A stretch of DNA of 64,000 bases, taken from contig PMUK01000204.1 of NCBI GenBank assembly GCA_003166915.1, positions 18,556 to 82,555 on the forward strand. The letters are read 5' to 3'. Position 1 is the stretch's first letter. Every line of letters begins with the position of its first letter. Below, in pieces: positions 1 to 8,043 of this stretch. The stretch comes from Candidatus Cybelea palsarum (GTDB lineage Bacteria; Vulcanimicrobiota; Vulcanimicrobiia; Vulcanimicrobiales; Vulcanimicrobiaceae). The notes under the pieces are model-generated. The model ran no database searches, was not told the origin of the DNA, and saw nothing but the letters and a program-made list of their open reading frames with translations. The position numbers and the translations under genes were made by a program.

Positions 1-659
1 TGTGGAAACTCGACGACGCCACCATCACCTTCGGATTCGCCGGTCAAAAGCGCGACAAAGACGTTGCCGGCGGCGTCGCACGTTAGGAACGGGTTTCGGA
101 AGTCTGTCGCATAATCGAGGTTGCCCGTTGGCGTGGTACTGCCATGCGCGTAGACTTGGATGCTGGAGTGGTTGCTGCTACTGTTGTCATAAAGGTCAGC
201 TACATAGGCCGTGCCGTCCGCACAGACCGTTACGTCGGTCGGAAAACCAACCGAATCCGTGAGCGTCGTGCTCGGAGATAAACTGCCGCGTGGATACACC
301 AGGACGTTGCTCGTGTTTGCGACCCAGAGGCTCCCTTTCGCGTCGACGAATAGTCCCTGGGGCTCAACTAAGCCACTCGTGATCTGGCCGACCTGCCGCC
401 CCTTCATCGTTAAGACATCGACGACGGAAGCAGTGCCCCAACTGGACATGTACACGAGCTGCGTCCGAGCATCGATCTTCTGCATGAAACCGTGGCTTTT
501 GTTCGGCGTGAGCGGTCGAAGACTCGTCCCTTGCCGGGCAAAAGCCTGACCAAGCGAGTTTGCAGAGCCGGATAACGCTGGCGTTTGCGAGCTGCCGCCC
601 GAGCAGCCCGCGAGAAATGTTACGAGCGCCGCAACGCACAAGGCGTTGGGAGTTAGCAT
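1..659 (-). CDS. Secreted lipoprotein with NHL/YVTN-like propeller repeats (3' end outside window)
   Basis: The gene starts at the ATG complementary to 657-659 and stays open to the window edge, giving at least 219 codons. The N terminus is a lipoprotein signal ending in the lipobox LAGC, followed by a Ser/Gly linker. The rest carries propeller-type strands such as GLFVDAKGSLWVANT and DVTVCADGTAYVADLYD. It is a close structural paralogue of the gene immediately upstream (stop only 12 bases away), so the pair looks like a tandem duplication in one transcript. The function is unknown. Such proteins are presumed to be surface or periplasmic beta-propellers. Confidence 0.8.
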   Translation of the reverse strand, partial: MLTPNALCVAALVTFLAGCSGGSSQTPALSGSANSLGQAFARQGTSLRPLTPNKSHGFMQKIDARTQLVYMSSWGTASVVDVLTMKGRQVGQITSGLVEPQGLFVDAKGSLWVANTSNVLVYPRGSLSPSTTLTDSVGFPTDVTVCADGTAYVADLYDNSSSNHSSIQVYAHGSTTPTGNLDYATDFRNPFLTCDAAGNVFVALLTGESEGDGGVVEFP

Positions 660-671
660 TGAATGGCGCAC

Positions 672-1745
672 TTACTTGTTCTCCTTCGAGAGCGGTGGGG
701 TCACCGCGATGCCGATCGGCTGGCCGCCGACAGCGATGGTGTTTTCGGCCGCGCCGCCGGCTGTGTACTTGTACTCCTCCGCAAGTCCGGAGCCGCCGGG
801 GTCGGCAGCATAGAGATTCGTACCGGAAGCAAGTATTGCAATGCCCAATGGGAAGACCGATCCCGTCAGCGGCGTCGTCGACACCGGGTTTCCGAAAGTA
901 CTGTTTACGGGTGGGGCGAACGTATCGACGACTTGGTTGACCTGGTCGCAGAAGGCGATATTGCCCGCCTTGTCGATCTGAATGCCACCCGGGAAGCTAA
1001 CCGTATAGACGGGAACGATGTTCGTAATGCTCGTAGCGTTGCAACCGCCGGTGACGAGCCCGAACGACGTTTGGTATCCGCTGTTCATGCCGTCTATGTA
1101 GAGCACGCCCGTACTGTCGAACTCCGCGAACATGACGCGCGTGAAGTTGGACCCTGAATAGGAAACGGTGGCACAGCTCTTCGTACTACCCTTCGCGTAC
1201 AACACAACGTTGCCAGTGTTGAGGCGGCACTTCGGGGCATCGCAGATGTTCGTGATCGCGACGATGCCGGCACTTGAGACAGCGACATCAGCTGGAAACT
1301 CTTTGCTGTCGCTAATCGTCATCTTGGGGGCCCCAGTGTAGGGTGGCGCGTACACGAGCACATTCGAGCTGTTGGTATTTGCGACGTACAGGTTGCCCTT
1401 TTTGTCGGTCGTGATGCCCTGCGGCTGCGTCAGCCCCGTGATTTGGCCGACCATCTTCTGGTTCGTACCGGACTGGGGATAGATGTCGATGACTCCATCG
1501 GCCGCGTCAGATACGAAGATCAGCGGCTTGCCTGCGGCACGCGGATCCATGAAGCTCGCCGTCGCCACTGGTTTGCGCGAGATTCGCGCGATGGTCGGGG
1601 CGAGCAGGCTGTTGTCGGCGCGACCGGTGGACGCGACTTGCCGCGCAGAGAACGCTGCCGGCGAACTACCGCCGGAGCAGCCCGCTAGCATCGCCAGCGT
1701 GGCCGATGCGCCAAGCGCGGCACCGATTATGCGAAAAATAGCCAT
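672..1745 (-). CDS. Secreted lipoprotein with NHL/YVTN-like propeller repeats
   Basis: This encodes 357 residues. A signal peptide ends in LAGC at about residue 23, followed by SGGSSP, the usual start of a diacylglyceryl-lipoprotein. From about residue 65 there are propeller repeats of the form GNLYVANTNSSNVLVYAPP and GNIAFCDQ. It shares the phrase VGQIT-GL-PQG with the downstream neighbour, which supports a tandem duplication. Several cysteines lie in the middle (CDAPKC, GGCNATS). No catalytic motif is visible. The ligand or role is unknown; cell-envelope location is inferred from the lipobox. Confidence 0.8.
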   Translation of the reverse strand: MAIFRIIGAALGASATLAMLAGCSGGSSPAAFSARQVASTGRADNSLLAPTIARISRKPVATASFMDPRAAGKPLIFVSDAADGVIDIYPQSGTNQKMVGQITGLTQPQGITTDKKGNLYVANTNSSNVLVYAPPYTGAPKMTISDSKEFPADVAVSSAGIVAITNICDAPKCRLNTGNVVLYAKGSTKSCATVSYSGSNFTRVMFAEFDSTGVLYIDGMNSGYQTSFGLVTGGCNATSITNIVPVYTVSFPGGIQIDKAGNIAFCDQVNQVVDTFAPPVNSTFGNPVSTTPLTGSVFPLGIAILASGTNLYAADPGGSGLAEEYKYTAGGAAENTIAVGGQPIGIAVTPPLSKENK

Positions 1746-1995
1746 AAAGTCGGCCTACCATTTCTGCTCCCTTTGGTCTGCTCCCAGGAAAGTATCGGTC
1801 ATCCAACTGGTGAAGCATTCGCACAATCTAGCCTGCGATGATGTACGTCGCCGCGGCGACGATAAGGTCTACGAGGGTCGAAAACGAGGCATCAGCAGAA
1901 GAAACAAAGGTCTTGAGGGTCGCCTCCAACGAGATTCTAGCCCTGGAATTTTACCAGTCCCAGAGACATGCCACAATCGTGGAAACCCCTAGTCT

Positions 1996-3765
1996 TTACC
2001 GGCGTACCGATTCGAGCAGTTGGTGACGGGACCGTAGGCCCATTCGTCGTAAGATCGAGGTCATATGACACTCGACCGTTCGCGCCGAGATCGAGAGTCT
2101 TTCGCCGATCTCGCGATTCGACAGTCCGACGATCGCCAGCTGAGCGACGCTTTGCTCTCGTAGAGTCAGCTCAGAGGGGATCGACGCCGCCGGACCCGCT
2201 GATCCATTGGCCGCGCTACGGGTGCGGTGGGCTGAAGCGCCGAGCAGCGTCGCGGCTAACTCGTAACTCGTCCAGAGAAGCTTCCGAAACAAGGCGGCGG
2301 CTGTCTTTGCCTCGCGTACGCATCCTTCGGCATCGCCCTCGCGGTCTAAAACGAGGGCGTCGAAATAGTGTAAGTGCGCGGTCGCCACATCGGCGTTCGG
2401 CAGAAGCGTTCGGCTTCGCAGGACCTCGCGCGCTCGCCCGAAGTAACTACTGTCGCCAAACTGCGCGACCGCAAGCGGCAAATCGCAAGCCTGATCTGCG
2501 TTCTTCACATACTCTAGAGCTTTTGTGAGCAGCTCTCGAGCTTTTTGCAGTTGGCTCATTCGATGGAAGTAGCGGGCGAATGAGGAGGCGACGGGTCCGA
2601 GGCGCGGCGGTTCGCCCGACCTAAACGCGAACGTCAGCGCATCCTCGTTCGCGCACTGGCTGAGAAGATATGGATCGTTGCACTCGATGGCGATCGGTAT
2701 CCCGATTTCTGCCAACGCTTCGAGTAAGACCGGCGGAGGGTTCTCAAATGTGGCCGCTTGATTGACGTAGGCATGAGCCAGATGGCGGTTACCCTGGTGG
2801 CTCAGCACTCGCGCGTATTCGAGGGAAATACAGGCGACGTTCCACCCGAGATTCCGATCGCGCGCCGCGCTCAACGCCTGCAAAAACAAGCTGGCGGCGA
2901 GTTCGGTGCGGCCGAGCATACTGGCGGACATAGCATGCGACTGGAGTATGCTTGTGTACTCGTACGGATCTTGACCTTGCTCCGCGTAATGGAGCGCCTT
3001 CGCAAAGCTCTTGGAGGCCATTTCGGCGTTGCCGGAAGATGCGTATGCGAACCCGCATAGTCGGTGGTATATGGAAAGGACTTTGGGATCTGGGGGCAGC
3101 GCGTGTACGTCGATGGCCTGGAGGTAGCGCTCTGCTTCATGGTACCGCGACAACAAGTGAAGAACCGTTGCCAACGACAGCCGGGTCGAAAGGATCAGCT
3201 CGGTGTTGTTGGAAGCGGTTGCGAAATTGAGCAGACGTTCGGAAAGTGGTACGATGTCGGCAGTTCGCGAGTTTGACCACAGCGTCCGAATCTGCTGCAT
3301 GTGCAGCTGGGCGAGGCTGGCCGCAGTGCCCGGCACCGGCACCGTCTTTTCGAGGGGGATATTGAACCACCCATCGGCGTCGGTCGCGATTCCGCGATGG
3401 AATGCGGTGTCGCCGACCTTAACCGCGAGCCGCGCATGGGTTGAGACGTCGCCCGCCGAGAGATCAAAGGCCCGTTCATAGTTCTTCAGAGCCGTACGGT
3501 AATCGCCGTCTGAAGAATAAGCATCACCAAGCGTTTCCAGCGCAGAGACGCCGCGTACCATCTCGGTTTTCGTCCGAATTGCCCGTCGTCGACGTACGGT
3601 GCGCGCAGAAGCGTCTGCCGAACACTTCTGACACGTGGATCGGCCCGAGGCAACCTTGACGGCGCAGCACGTGTGGCACAGGCCATTTGCCGCAGCGTGC
3701 CGGCGCTGCTCCAGCTTGTACTCGGCCCCCGACCTCGCCACGCCTGTTTCTTTGGACAGAGACAC
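1996..3765 (-). CDS. LuxR-family regulator with TPR-like sensor region and N-terminal Cys4 motif
   Basis: This is a predicted DNA-binding transcription regulator of about 589 residues. The last 65 residues form a LuxR/GerE helix-turn-helix (LTLREQSVAQLAIVGLSNRE, then ARTVECHMTSILRRMGL). The long middle part is alpha-helical with TPR-like repeats (LGDAYSSDGDYRTALKNYER). Near the N terminus is a C-x2-C, 11 residues, C-x2-C pattern (CHTC, CQKC) followed by an Arg run, suggestive of a small zinc-binding knuckle. I chose the GTG at 3765 because AGAGG precedes it at good distance. An ATG at 3804 is in frame but lacks a ribosome binding site. There is no receiver domain, so the input signal is unknown. 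It is divergent from the propeller lipoprotein at 3961. Confidence 0.8.
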   Translation of the reverse strand: MSLSKETGVARSGAEYKLEQRRHAAANGLCHTCCAVKVASGRSTCQKCSADASARTVRRRRAIRTKTEMVRGVSALETLGDAYSSDGDYRTALKNYERAFDLSAGDVSTHARLAVKVGDTAFHRGIATDADGWFNIPLEKTVPVPGTAASLAQLHMQQIRTLWSNSRTADIVPLSERLLNFATASNNTELILSTRLSLATVLHLLSRYHEAERYLQAIDVHALPPDPKVLSIYHRLCGFAYASSGNAEMASKSFAKALHYAEQGQDPYEYTSILQSHAMSASMLGRTELAASLFLQALSAARDRNLGWNVACISLEYARVLSHQGNRHLAHAYVNQAATFENPPPVLLEALAEIGIPIAIECNDPYLLSQCANEDALTFAFRSGEPPRLGPVASSFARYFHRMSQLQKARELLTKALEYVKNADQACDLPLAVAQFGDSSYFGRAREVLRSRTLLPNADVATAHLHYFDALVLDREGDAEGCVREAKTAAALFRKLLWTSYELAATLLGASAHRTRSAANGSAGPAASIPSELTLREQSVAQLAIVGLSNREIGERLSISARTVECHMTSILRRMGLRSRHQLLESVRR

Positions 3766-3960
3766 GGCGCTACCTCTGTCAGGGGAGGCGGCGCACAAGC
3801 ACATCTGGCGCGAGGCAGTCGCAGGGCGCCCGTACGGCGACCGACGAATCGATCGAGTGCGCGCGGCATTTCTCTAGCGCTCACGCGCTCGCGCAAGCGC
3901 AGGCGTTGCTCACGCGGATTATGGACCAATAGCGGATTGACCGATAAAGGAGAGCTGGAA

Positions 3961-4983
3961 TTGCGCGCGTTGTTTGCCGTCGTTTTAGTGTTGTTCGTCG
4001 GGGGGTGCGCATCGACCCAAAGCCTTGCGCCGAAAATCGGCATGACACCCTCTGCGCTGCTTCAACTGCAACTGGAGGGAAGGCTGCAGGCTCCTATTCC
4101 ACCGGCGGCCTTGCGCTACGAGCTTGAGCATCGGGATCGCTCCCGGCCACGGTTGCCATTTCATCCGAGAGCCAAGGTGGCGCTGTGGGCGACCGACACC
4201 AACTTCAACTATTTGCTCGGCCAGGACGCGAGTGGCAAGAAGACCGTGACGGCGATCGATCTGTCGAAGAATAGCTGCTACGATCCGATTGCTCTCAAAG
4301 TGGATCGCGCGCAACACGTGTGGGTCGGCTGCGAGCTCACGTCGCTGAGCGGCACCAACGGTGCCGTGCAGGAGTACACCAACGCCGGCATGTTGCGCAA
4401 ACAGTATCTGCCCGCATGTCCAAGTCCGGTCTCTGAGTGCCAGTCCTTTAGCGGCTACGGCTACGACAGCGGAGTCGACGCCCATGGCAACGTTTTCGCT
4501 TCGCTGAACCTGTATTCCATCGAAACATGCAATCCAAGCTGCGTCAGCGTTCTCGGCGGCGGTTTCGAATGGTGGCCGAAGGGGAACCCGTCCGCCGCTC
4601 CTCGTTTGATCTCGCTGGGTACGAGTTGCAGTCCGCTCTGTGGAGTCGGCTACATGGACGTCGACGCTGCGGGTAATCTGTGGTTTACCTTCAGCGGCTA
4701 CAAACAGAGCACATATGGCTTTGGCCTCGGTGAGGTTACCAATCCCACGACGAACCCGCAGTTCACGATCGTCGAGCCGGTCGGCACGTATGGATTTTTC
4801 GGCGGCGTCTACGCGAGCAATGGTGGCGGGACGCTGAACGTGATCGATCAAAAGTCCCGGACGATCTCGCAGTATCATCTGCCACTCTCTCCGAGTGGAG
4901 CGCCGTTCAACGTGTTGGGTCCCACCCGTCAAAACGCGTTCGGCATCGGCGACCCGGTGTCGGGCGGCTTCAACAAAGCTTAG
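3961..4983 (+). CDS. Secreted propeller-like lipoprotein, apparently interrupted by in-frame TAG
   Basis: The TTG start at 3961 is preceded by AAAGGAG and gives a lipoprotein signal (ALFAVVLVLFVGGC) of the usual length. Longer in-frame starts upstream have no signal peptide. The mature part has propeller-like strands (VALWATDTNFNYLLG, DVDAAGNLWFTFSG) and many cysteines in pairs (CPSPVSEC, CNPSC, CSPLC), possibly disulphides. The frame ends at TAG 4981-4983 after 340 residues. It then stays open with coding-type codon use to a second TAG at 5116, so the natural protein may be about 385 residues. Function unknown. Confidence 0.75.
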   Translation: MRALFAVVLVLFVGGCASTQSLAPKIGMTPSALLQLQLEGRLQAPIPPAALRYELEHRDRSRPRLPFHPRAKVALWATDTNFNYLLGQDASGKKTVTAIDLSKNSCYDPIALKVDRAQHVWVGCELTSLSGTNGAVQEYTNAGMLRKQYLPACPSPVSECQSFSGYGYDSGVDAHGNVFASLNLYSIETCNPSCVSVLGGGFEWWPKGNPSAAPRLISLGTSCSPLCGVGYMDVDAAGNLWFTFSGYKQSTYGFGLGEVTNPTTNPQFTIVEPVGTYGFFGGVYASNGGGTLNVIDQKSRTISQYHLPLSPSGAPFNVLGPTRQNAFGIGDPVSGGFNKA

Positions 4984-5118
4984 AGCAAAATGGCGATCGG
5001 CGATACGGGCGGCTGGTTCGACATCGGCAAGGTTTCGTCCAACGCGTGGTCCGACGTGGCGAATCCGAACTTCTACAGCGGCATTGACGGCGCGGCCTAT
5101 ACGCCTTCCGACAAGTAG
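4984..5118 (+). other. In-frame coding-like extension beyond the TAG stop of the preceding gene
   Basis: The 44 codons that follow TAG 4981-4983 in the same frame encode a globular-looking segment (MAIGDTGGWFDIGKVSS, then WSDVANPNFYSGIDG) and end at another TAG (5116-5118). Codon third positions are mostly G or C, as in the upstream gene. There is no ribosome binding site of its own. I read it as the original C terminus cut off by a nonsense change or read through at low level. A sequencing error is also possible. Confidence 0.6.
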
Positions 5119-5251
5119 GCTTTGTGCCTCGAGCTTTCGCCTACTTACTTTTATTCCATTAAAACTTGCGAAAAATCAGTTATCTTGCACCCTTGGCGGG
5201 GAAAATGTGCGGCTACCGTATTTGCGATACATAGCAGGCGGTGGAGGGCGC

Positions 5252-6395
5252 ATGAAAACCCACTGGTCAATTCTCGCGATACTCTCGGCGATAGTCGTCG
5301 CAGCCGTACCCTTGGTGTCGCGTGCGCAGTTCGACCCGTGCGTCAGCGCAGCGGTAAGCGTGCCGCCCCCTGCCCTTCCCGAATACCAGCAGCAGCAGCA
5401 GCCGCCGGCGCCGGGACCGAACTACATGTGGAATCCCGGCTACTGGGCTTGGAATTCGTATGGGATACTATTGGGTTCCGGGCGTCTGGGTCGTTGCGCC
5501 CGTCGTCGGCCTCTATTGGACGCCAGGCTATTGGGGCTACACAGACTCGGGCTATGCATGGAACCAAGGTTACTGGGGCCCGAGCGTCGGTTTCTACGGT
5601 GGAATCAATTATGGTTTCGGCTATTTCGGTATCGGCTTCGTGGGCGGCTTTTGGGCTGGCGGGGCGTTCGATTACAATACGGCCGTCACGAACGTGAATC
5701 GGACCGTCATCCATAACGTGTACTCTAATCGGACCGTGATCAACAATCATTTCGTCACACACGGCCGCGTAAGCTATAACGGCGGTCACGGGGGAATATC
5801 CGCAAGGCCAACCCACGGCCAGATCGTTGCGGCTCGTGAAAGGCGTTTTGGTGCGACGCAAGTGCAAACGCGGCACGCCGCCGTAGCGGGCACTAATCGC
5901 AACAACCTCGTGGCGTTTAATCGTGGCAAGCCGCCGGTCACCGCGGTGCAGAAGCCGAGCGGTACGATACGCGGTCAGGCAGACTTTAAAGCGCTCTCGG
6001 CGCACGACCAAAACGTGGCACGAGGGCAGGCGATGAGCCGCGTGCGCGTGGCAAATGCTCCGATAACTCATGCGCAAGTCGCCAGTCGCGGAACCATAAG
6101 CTCGGCGTCGTCGCACGAACAATCCGCTCGTCACGGTACCACGAGCGCTCCGGCACACGGTTCGCAAGGTAGCTTCCACGGTTCGCCGCAAGGCGGCTTC
6201 CACGGATCGCCGCAAGGCGGCTTCCACGGTTCGCCGCAAGGCGGCTTCCACGGATCGCCGCAAGGCGGTCTCCACGGATCGCCGCAAGGCGGCTTCCACG
6301 GGCCGCCGCAAGGCGGCGGCTTCCACGGGGGAAGTCCTGGCCATGGGGACTCCGGATCGGGGCAAGGAGGGCGTCCGCCGCACGAGCGCCCCTAG
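5252..6395 (+). CDS. Secreted WXXGXW-repeat, Gly/His-rich protein with a frameshift near 5462
   Basis: The ATG at 5252 follows GGAGG and begins a signal peptide (WSILAILSAIVVAAVPLV, cleavage near SRA-Q). Aromatic YxWxPGYW-type repeats typical of the YXWGXW/WXXGXW family follow (MWNPGYWAWNSYG). The frame then breaks: removing one G from GGG at 5462-5464 restores YGYYWVPGVWV and joins it to the downstream frame, which runs to 6395. The rest has VNRTVIHNVYSNRTVI-type strands, a basic segment and a C-terminal tail of GSPQGGFH repeats. It is probably an envelope structural protein. As written, translation would stop early, or only a product from 5460 without a signal would be made. Confidence 0.7.
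6180..6329 (+). repeat. 24-bp tandem repeat encoding GSPQGGFH units
   Basis: Five nearly identical 24-base units start at 6180, 6204, 6228, 6252 and 6276. A 27-base variant (GPPQGGGFH) begins at 6300 and a shortened unit precedes the array at 6159. The units are in frame and all encode GSPQGG(F/L)H. The C-terminal tail is therefore a recently expanded, low-complexity Gly/His region. Confidence 0.9.
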
Positions 6396-6415
6396 CACCC
6401 TTTTGTCGATGCATC

Positions 6416-6617
6416 GGCGGCAAAGCAATGACGGCCTCGCGATTGCGAAGCCGTGTGCGGGGTAGCGAGGGAGTCGGTCCTCGCGTTGTCGTGTTGGATT
6501 AGTTTGGCTCTGCCGTGAGCGTTACTGCGTTACCCTAAGGCCCAGTGGGTTGGAGAGCTGCGTAGCGCTGCCGACGATCGTTTGGATTGGCGCAACGTTG
6601 CCGCTTGCAGTCGCTGC
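6416..6617. repeat. Copy A of a 202-bp duplicated segment (propeller-gene 3' end plus downstream hairpin)
   Basis: This aligns over its whole length, with no net gap and by eye at roughly 80 percent identity, to 24839-25040 in the same orientation. It covers the last 32 codons of a minus-strand propeller gene, its stop, and about 100 noncoding bases that include a hairpin. Conservation of the noncoding half shows that the unit moved or duplicated as DNA, not only as protein. Confidence 0.8.
6465..6484 (-). terminator. Hairpin downstream of propeller gene remnant
   Basis: GCGAGG and CCTCGC form a 6-bp stem around an 8-base loop, 38 bases past the minus-strand stop at 6522. The duplicate copy has a 7-bp version at 24887-24905. 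There is no clear U tract, so it may be a weak or factor-assisted terminator. Confidence 0.4.
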
Positions 6618-7075
6618 GAAAACAAGGATTGCATTCGAGGTTGGATTCGAGACGAAGATGCTACCGGTATTCTTGCTGACTGCAAGTGCGCAGTTGAATC
6701 CATCACCAATGGTGAGCCCGGTATTCGAACCGGCGATAGTCCGGATCGGAACGACATTGCCCGTCGCTCCGGCCGCGAACTCACTGATCGTCGCCGTCGT
6801 ATTGACGTAGACGTAGACGTAGACGTTGCGCGAAGCGTCGATGGCGACCGTGCCAGGGGCTACCAGCCCGGTATTGCTTCCGCCGATTTGCGTTTCCATC
6901 GTGCCTGATCCCGACGGGAAGATGTCGATCATTGCCGTCTTCGAATTCGCGACGTAGAGGAGGTTGTTGCTGTCGATGGCCAGGCCGCCCCCGTCGGAGA
7001 TGGTGCGCTTCGGTTTCTTGCAGCCGTTTGCTCCAGGCGCGAATAGGTCGACGGCCGACTCATCCACAGAAACGC
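6522..7075 (-). pseudogene. 5'-truncated NHL/YVTN propeller gene
   Basis: The reading frame holds clean propeller repeats (GGLAIDSNNLLYVANS, GTVAIDASRNVYVYVYV, NPLGLRVTQ at the end) but has no signal peptide. Its upstream boundary runs straight into the decayed cupredoxin frame at about 7064-7076. The 6-base repeat GACGTA at 6804-6827 adds a VYVYVY stretch inside one strand. The C-terminal 32 codons also occur as a fragment near 24.95 kb. I read it as the 3' part of a secreted propeller gene whose front was deleted. Confidence 0.7.
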
Positions 7076-7453
7076 GACGATCATCGCCTTCATATATGGA
7101 TGCAGCTCGCAAAAATAGCGGTAGGTTCCCGGCTTAGTGAAGGCGCGCTGCCACGCGCCGGCAGTGTCGAGTCCTTCGGAATCGAAGGACTTGTCATCGG
7201 CCGTCAAGGTGTGCGCTTCATCGTCGTCGTTGATGAATGTGACGCGGTCGCCTACGTGGACGGTGATGCGGACGGATTGAACTTGAAATCGTTGATGTGG
7301 AACCGTTGCGACGGACGGAAGAAGAGGTTGAACTGCGGCGTTCGCGCCGCGTTCAGGATGAGAGCGAGCTGCGTTACCGCAGGCCCTACTCATGTGGGTG
7401 CATATGCCGCCACGGGTATGCGCGGATGGGTCGAGCCATCCGAAACCGGCCAC
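7064..7453 (-). pseudogene. Decayed plastocyanin/amicyanin-like cupredoxin gene
   Basis: The frame encodes a type-1 copper fold core: VHVGDRVTFINDDDEAHTL with ligand His, then YRYFCELHPYMKAMIV with the Cys-His-Met ligands. The natural N-terminal strand (FHINDFKFNPS) sits in another frame, so a one-base loss near 7270 is likely. An in-frame TGA lies further upstream in that frame. No signal peptide can be read. The 3' side passes out of frame into a propeller fragment. The family normally acts as a small periplasmic electron carrier; this copy looks dead or badly sequenced. Confidence 0.65.
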
Positions 7454-7503
7454 GGCGGCATATCAAAGGTGTGAAAGACGCGAGGCCGTATGTCAAAAGG
7501 TAG

Positions 7504-8043
7504 ATGGACGAGCTCGTCGACGACTTTGTCGCGCGCAGGCCGTCGGGCCTCGAGCAAGCTTACGCGCTGTGGTCGCGTCTACTCTTCGGCGTTGCTCGCC
7601 ATGCCATCGCCGATCGCGGCTCGGCTGAAGATTGCGTGCACGATGCGCTCGTGCGCGTATGGCGTTCCCCCAACCGTTTTACCGGCAACCGAGAGATGTT
7701 GAAGGCATACTTGATTGCCTGCGTGCGCAACGAGTCACTCGGGATGATTCGACGTGAGGGCCGCCGAGACGCGCGGGAATTGAAAGCGGTCCGCCTTGCT
7801 CCCGTGTCATCGATCGATCCGCCGGTGGTTGACCCCGTCGAGACGCAACGGTTGCAGGCCGCCCTCGGGCGGCTTCCCGACGAACAGCGGACGGCGCTCA
7901 CGCTCGCGTACTATGGAAACAAGACGCATGTCGAGATCGCACGCGAGTTGGACGTTCCACTCGGCACCATCAAGAGCCGGATCTCGATGGCGATGCGTAA
8001 GCTGCAGACGGAGCTCGCCAGCACCGAAGGGGTCCGCTCGTGA
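7504..8043 (+). CDS. ECF RNA polymerase sigma factor
   Basis: This encodes 179 residues, normal for an ECF sigma factor. Region 2 spans about residues 20-85 (LFGVARHAIADRGSAEDCVH, AYLIACVRNESLGMIRREGR). Region 4 spans about 120-170 (LPDEQRTALTLAYYGNKTHV, then VPLGTIKSRISMAMRKLQ). It should direct RNA polymerase to a small regulon when released by the co-encoded anti-sigma factor, whose GTG start overlaps this stop by 4 bases. An AAAAGG sequence precedes the ATG. The target promoter is not evident. Confidence 0.9.
   Translation: MDELVDDFVARRPSGLEQAYALWSRLLFGVARHAIADRGSAEDCVHDALVRVWRSPNRFTGNREMLKAYLIACVRNESLGMIRREGRRDARELKAVRLAPVSSIDPPVVDPVETQRLQAALGRLPDEQRTALTLAYYGNKTHVEIARELDVPLGTIKSRISMAMRKLQTELASTEGVRS

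Noticed and set aside
4981-4983. TAG read as pyrrolysine
   Set aside because: No pyl genes are in the window, the gene is not a methylamine methyltransferase, and TAG is used as an ordinary stop elsewhere here.
6159-6329. CRISPR-like array
   Set aside because: The 24-base units have no spacers, are in frame and encode a regular peptide, so this is a coding tandem repeat.
5343-6428. Minus-strand ORF of 361 codons with Arg-rich repeats
   Set aside because: It is the antisense of the GSPQGGFH repeat region; its repeats merely mirror the 24-bp units and it has no signal, domain or ribosome binding site.
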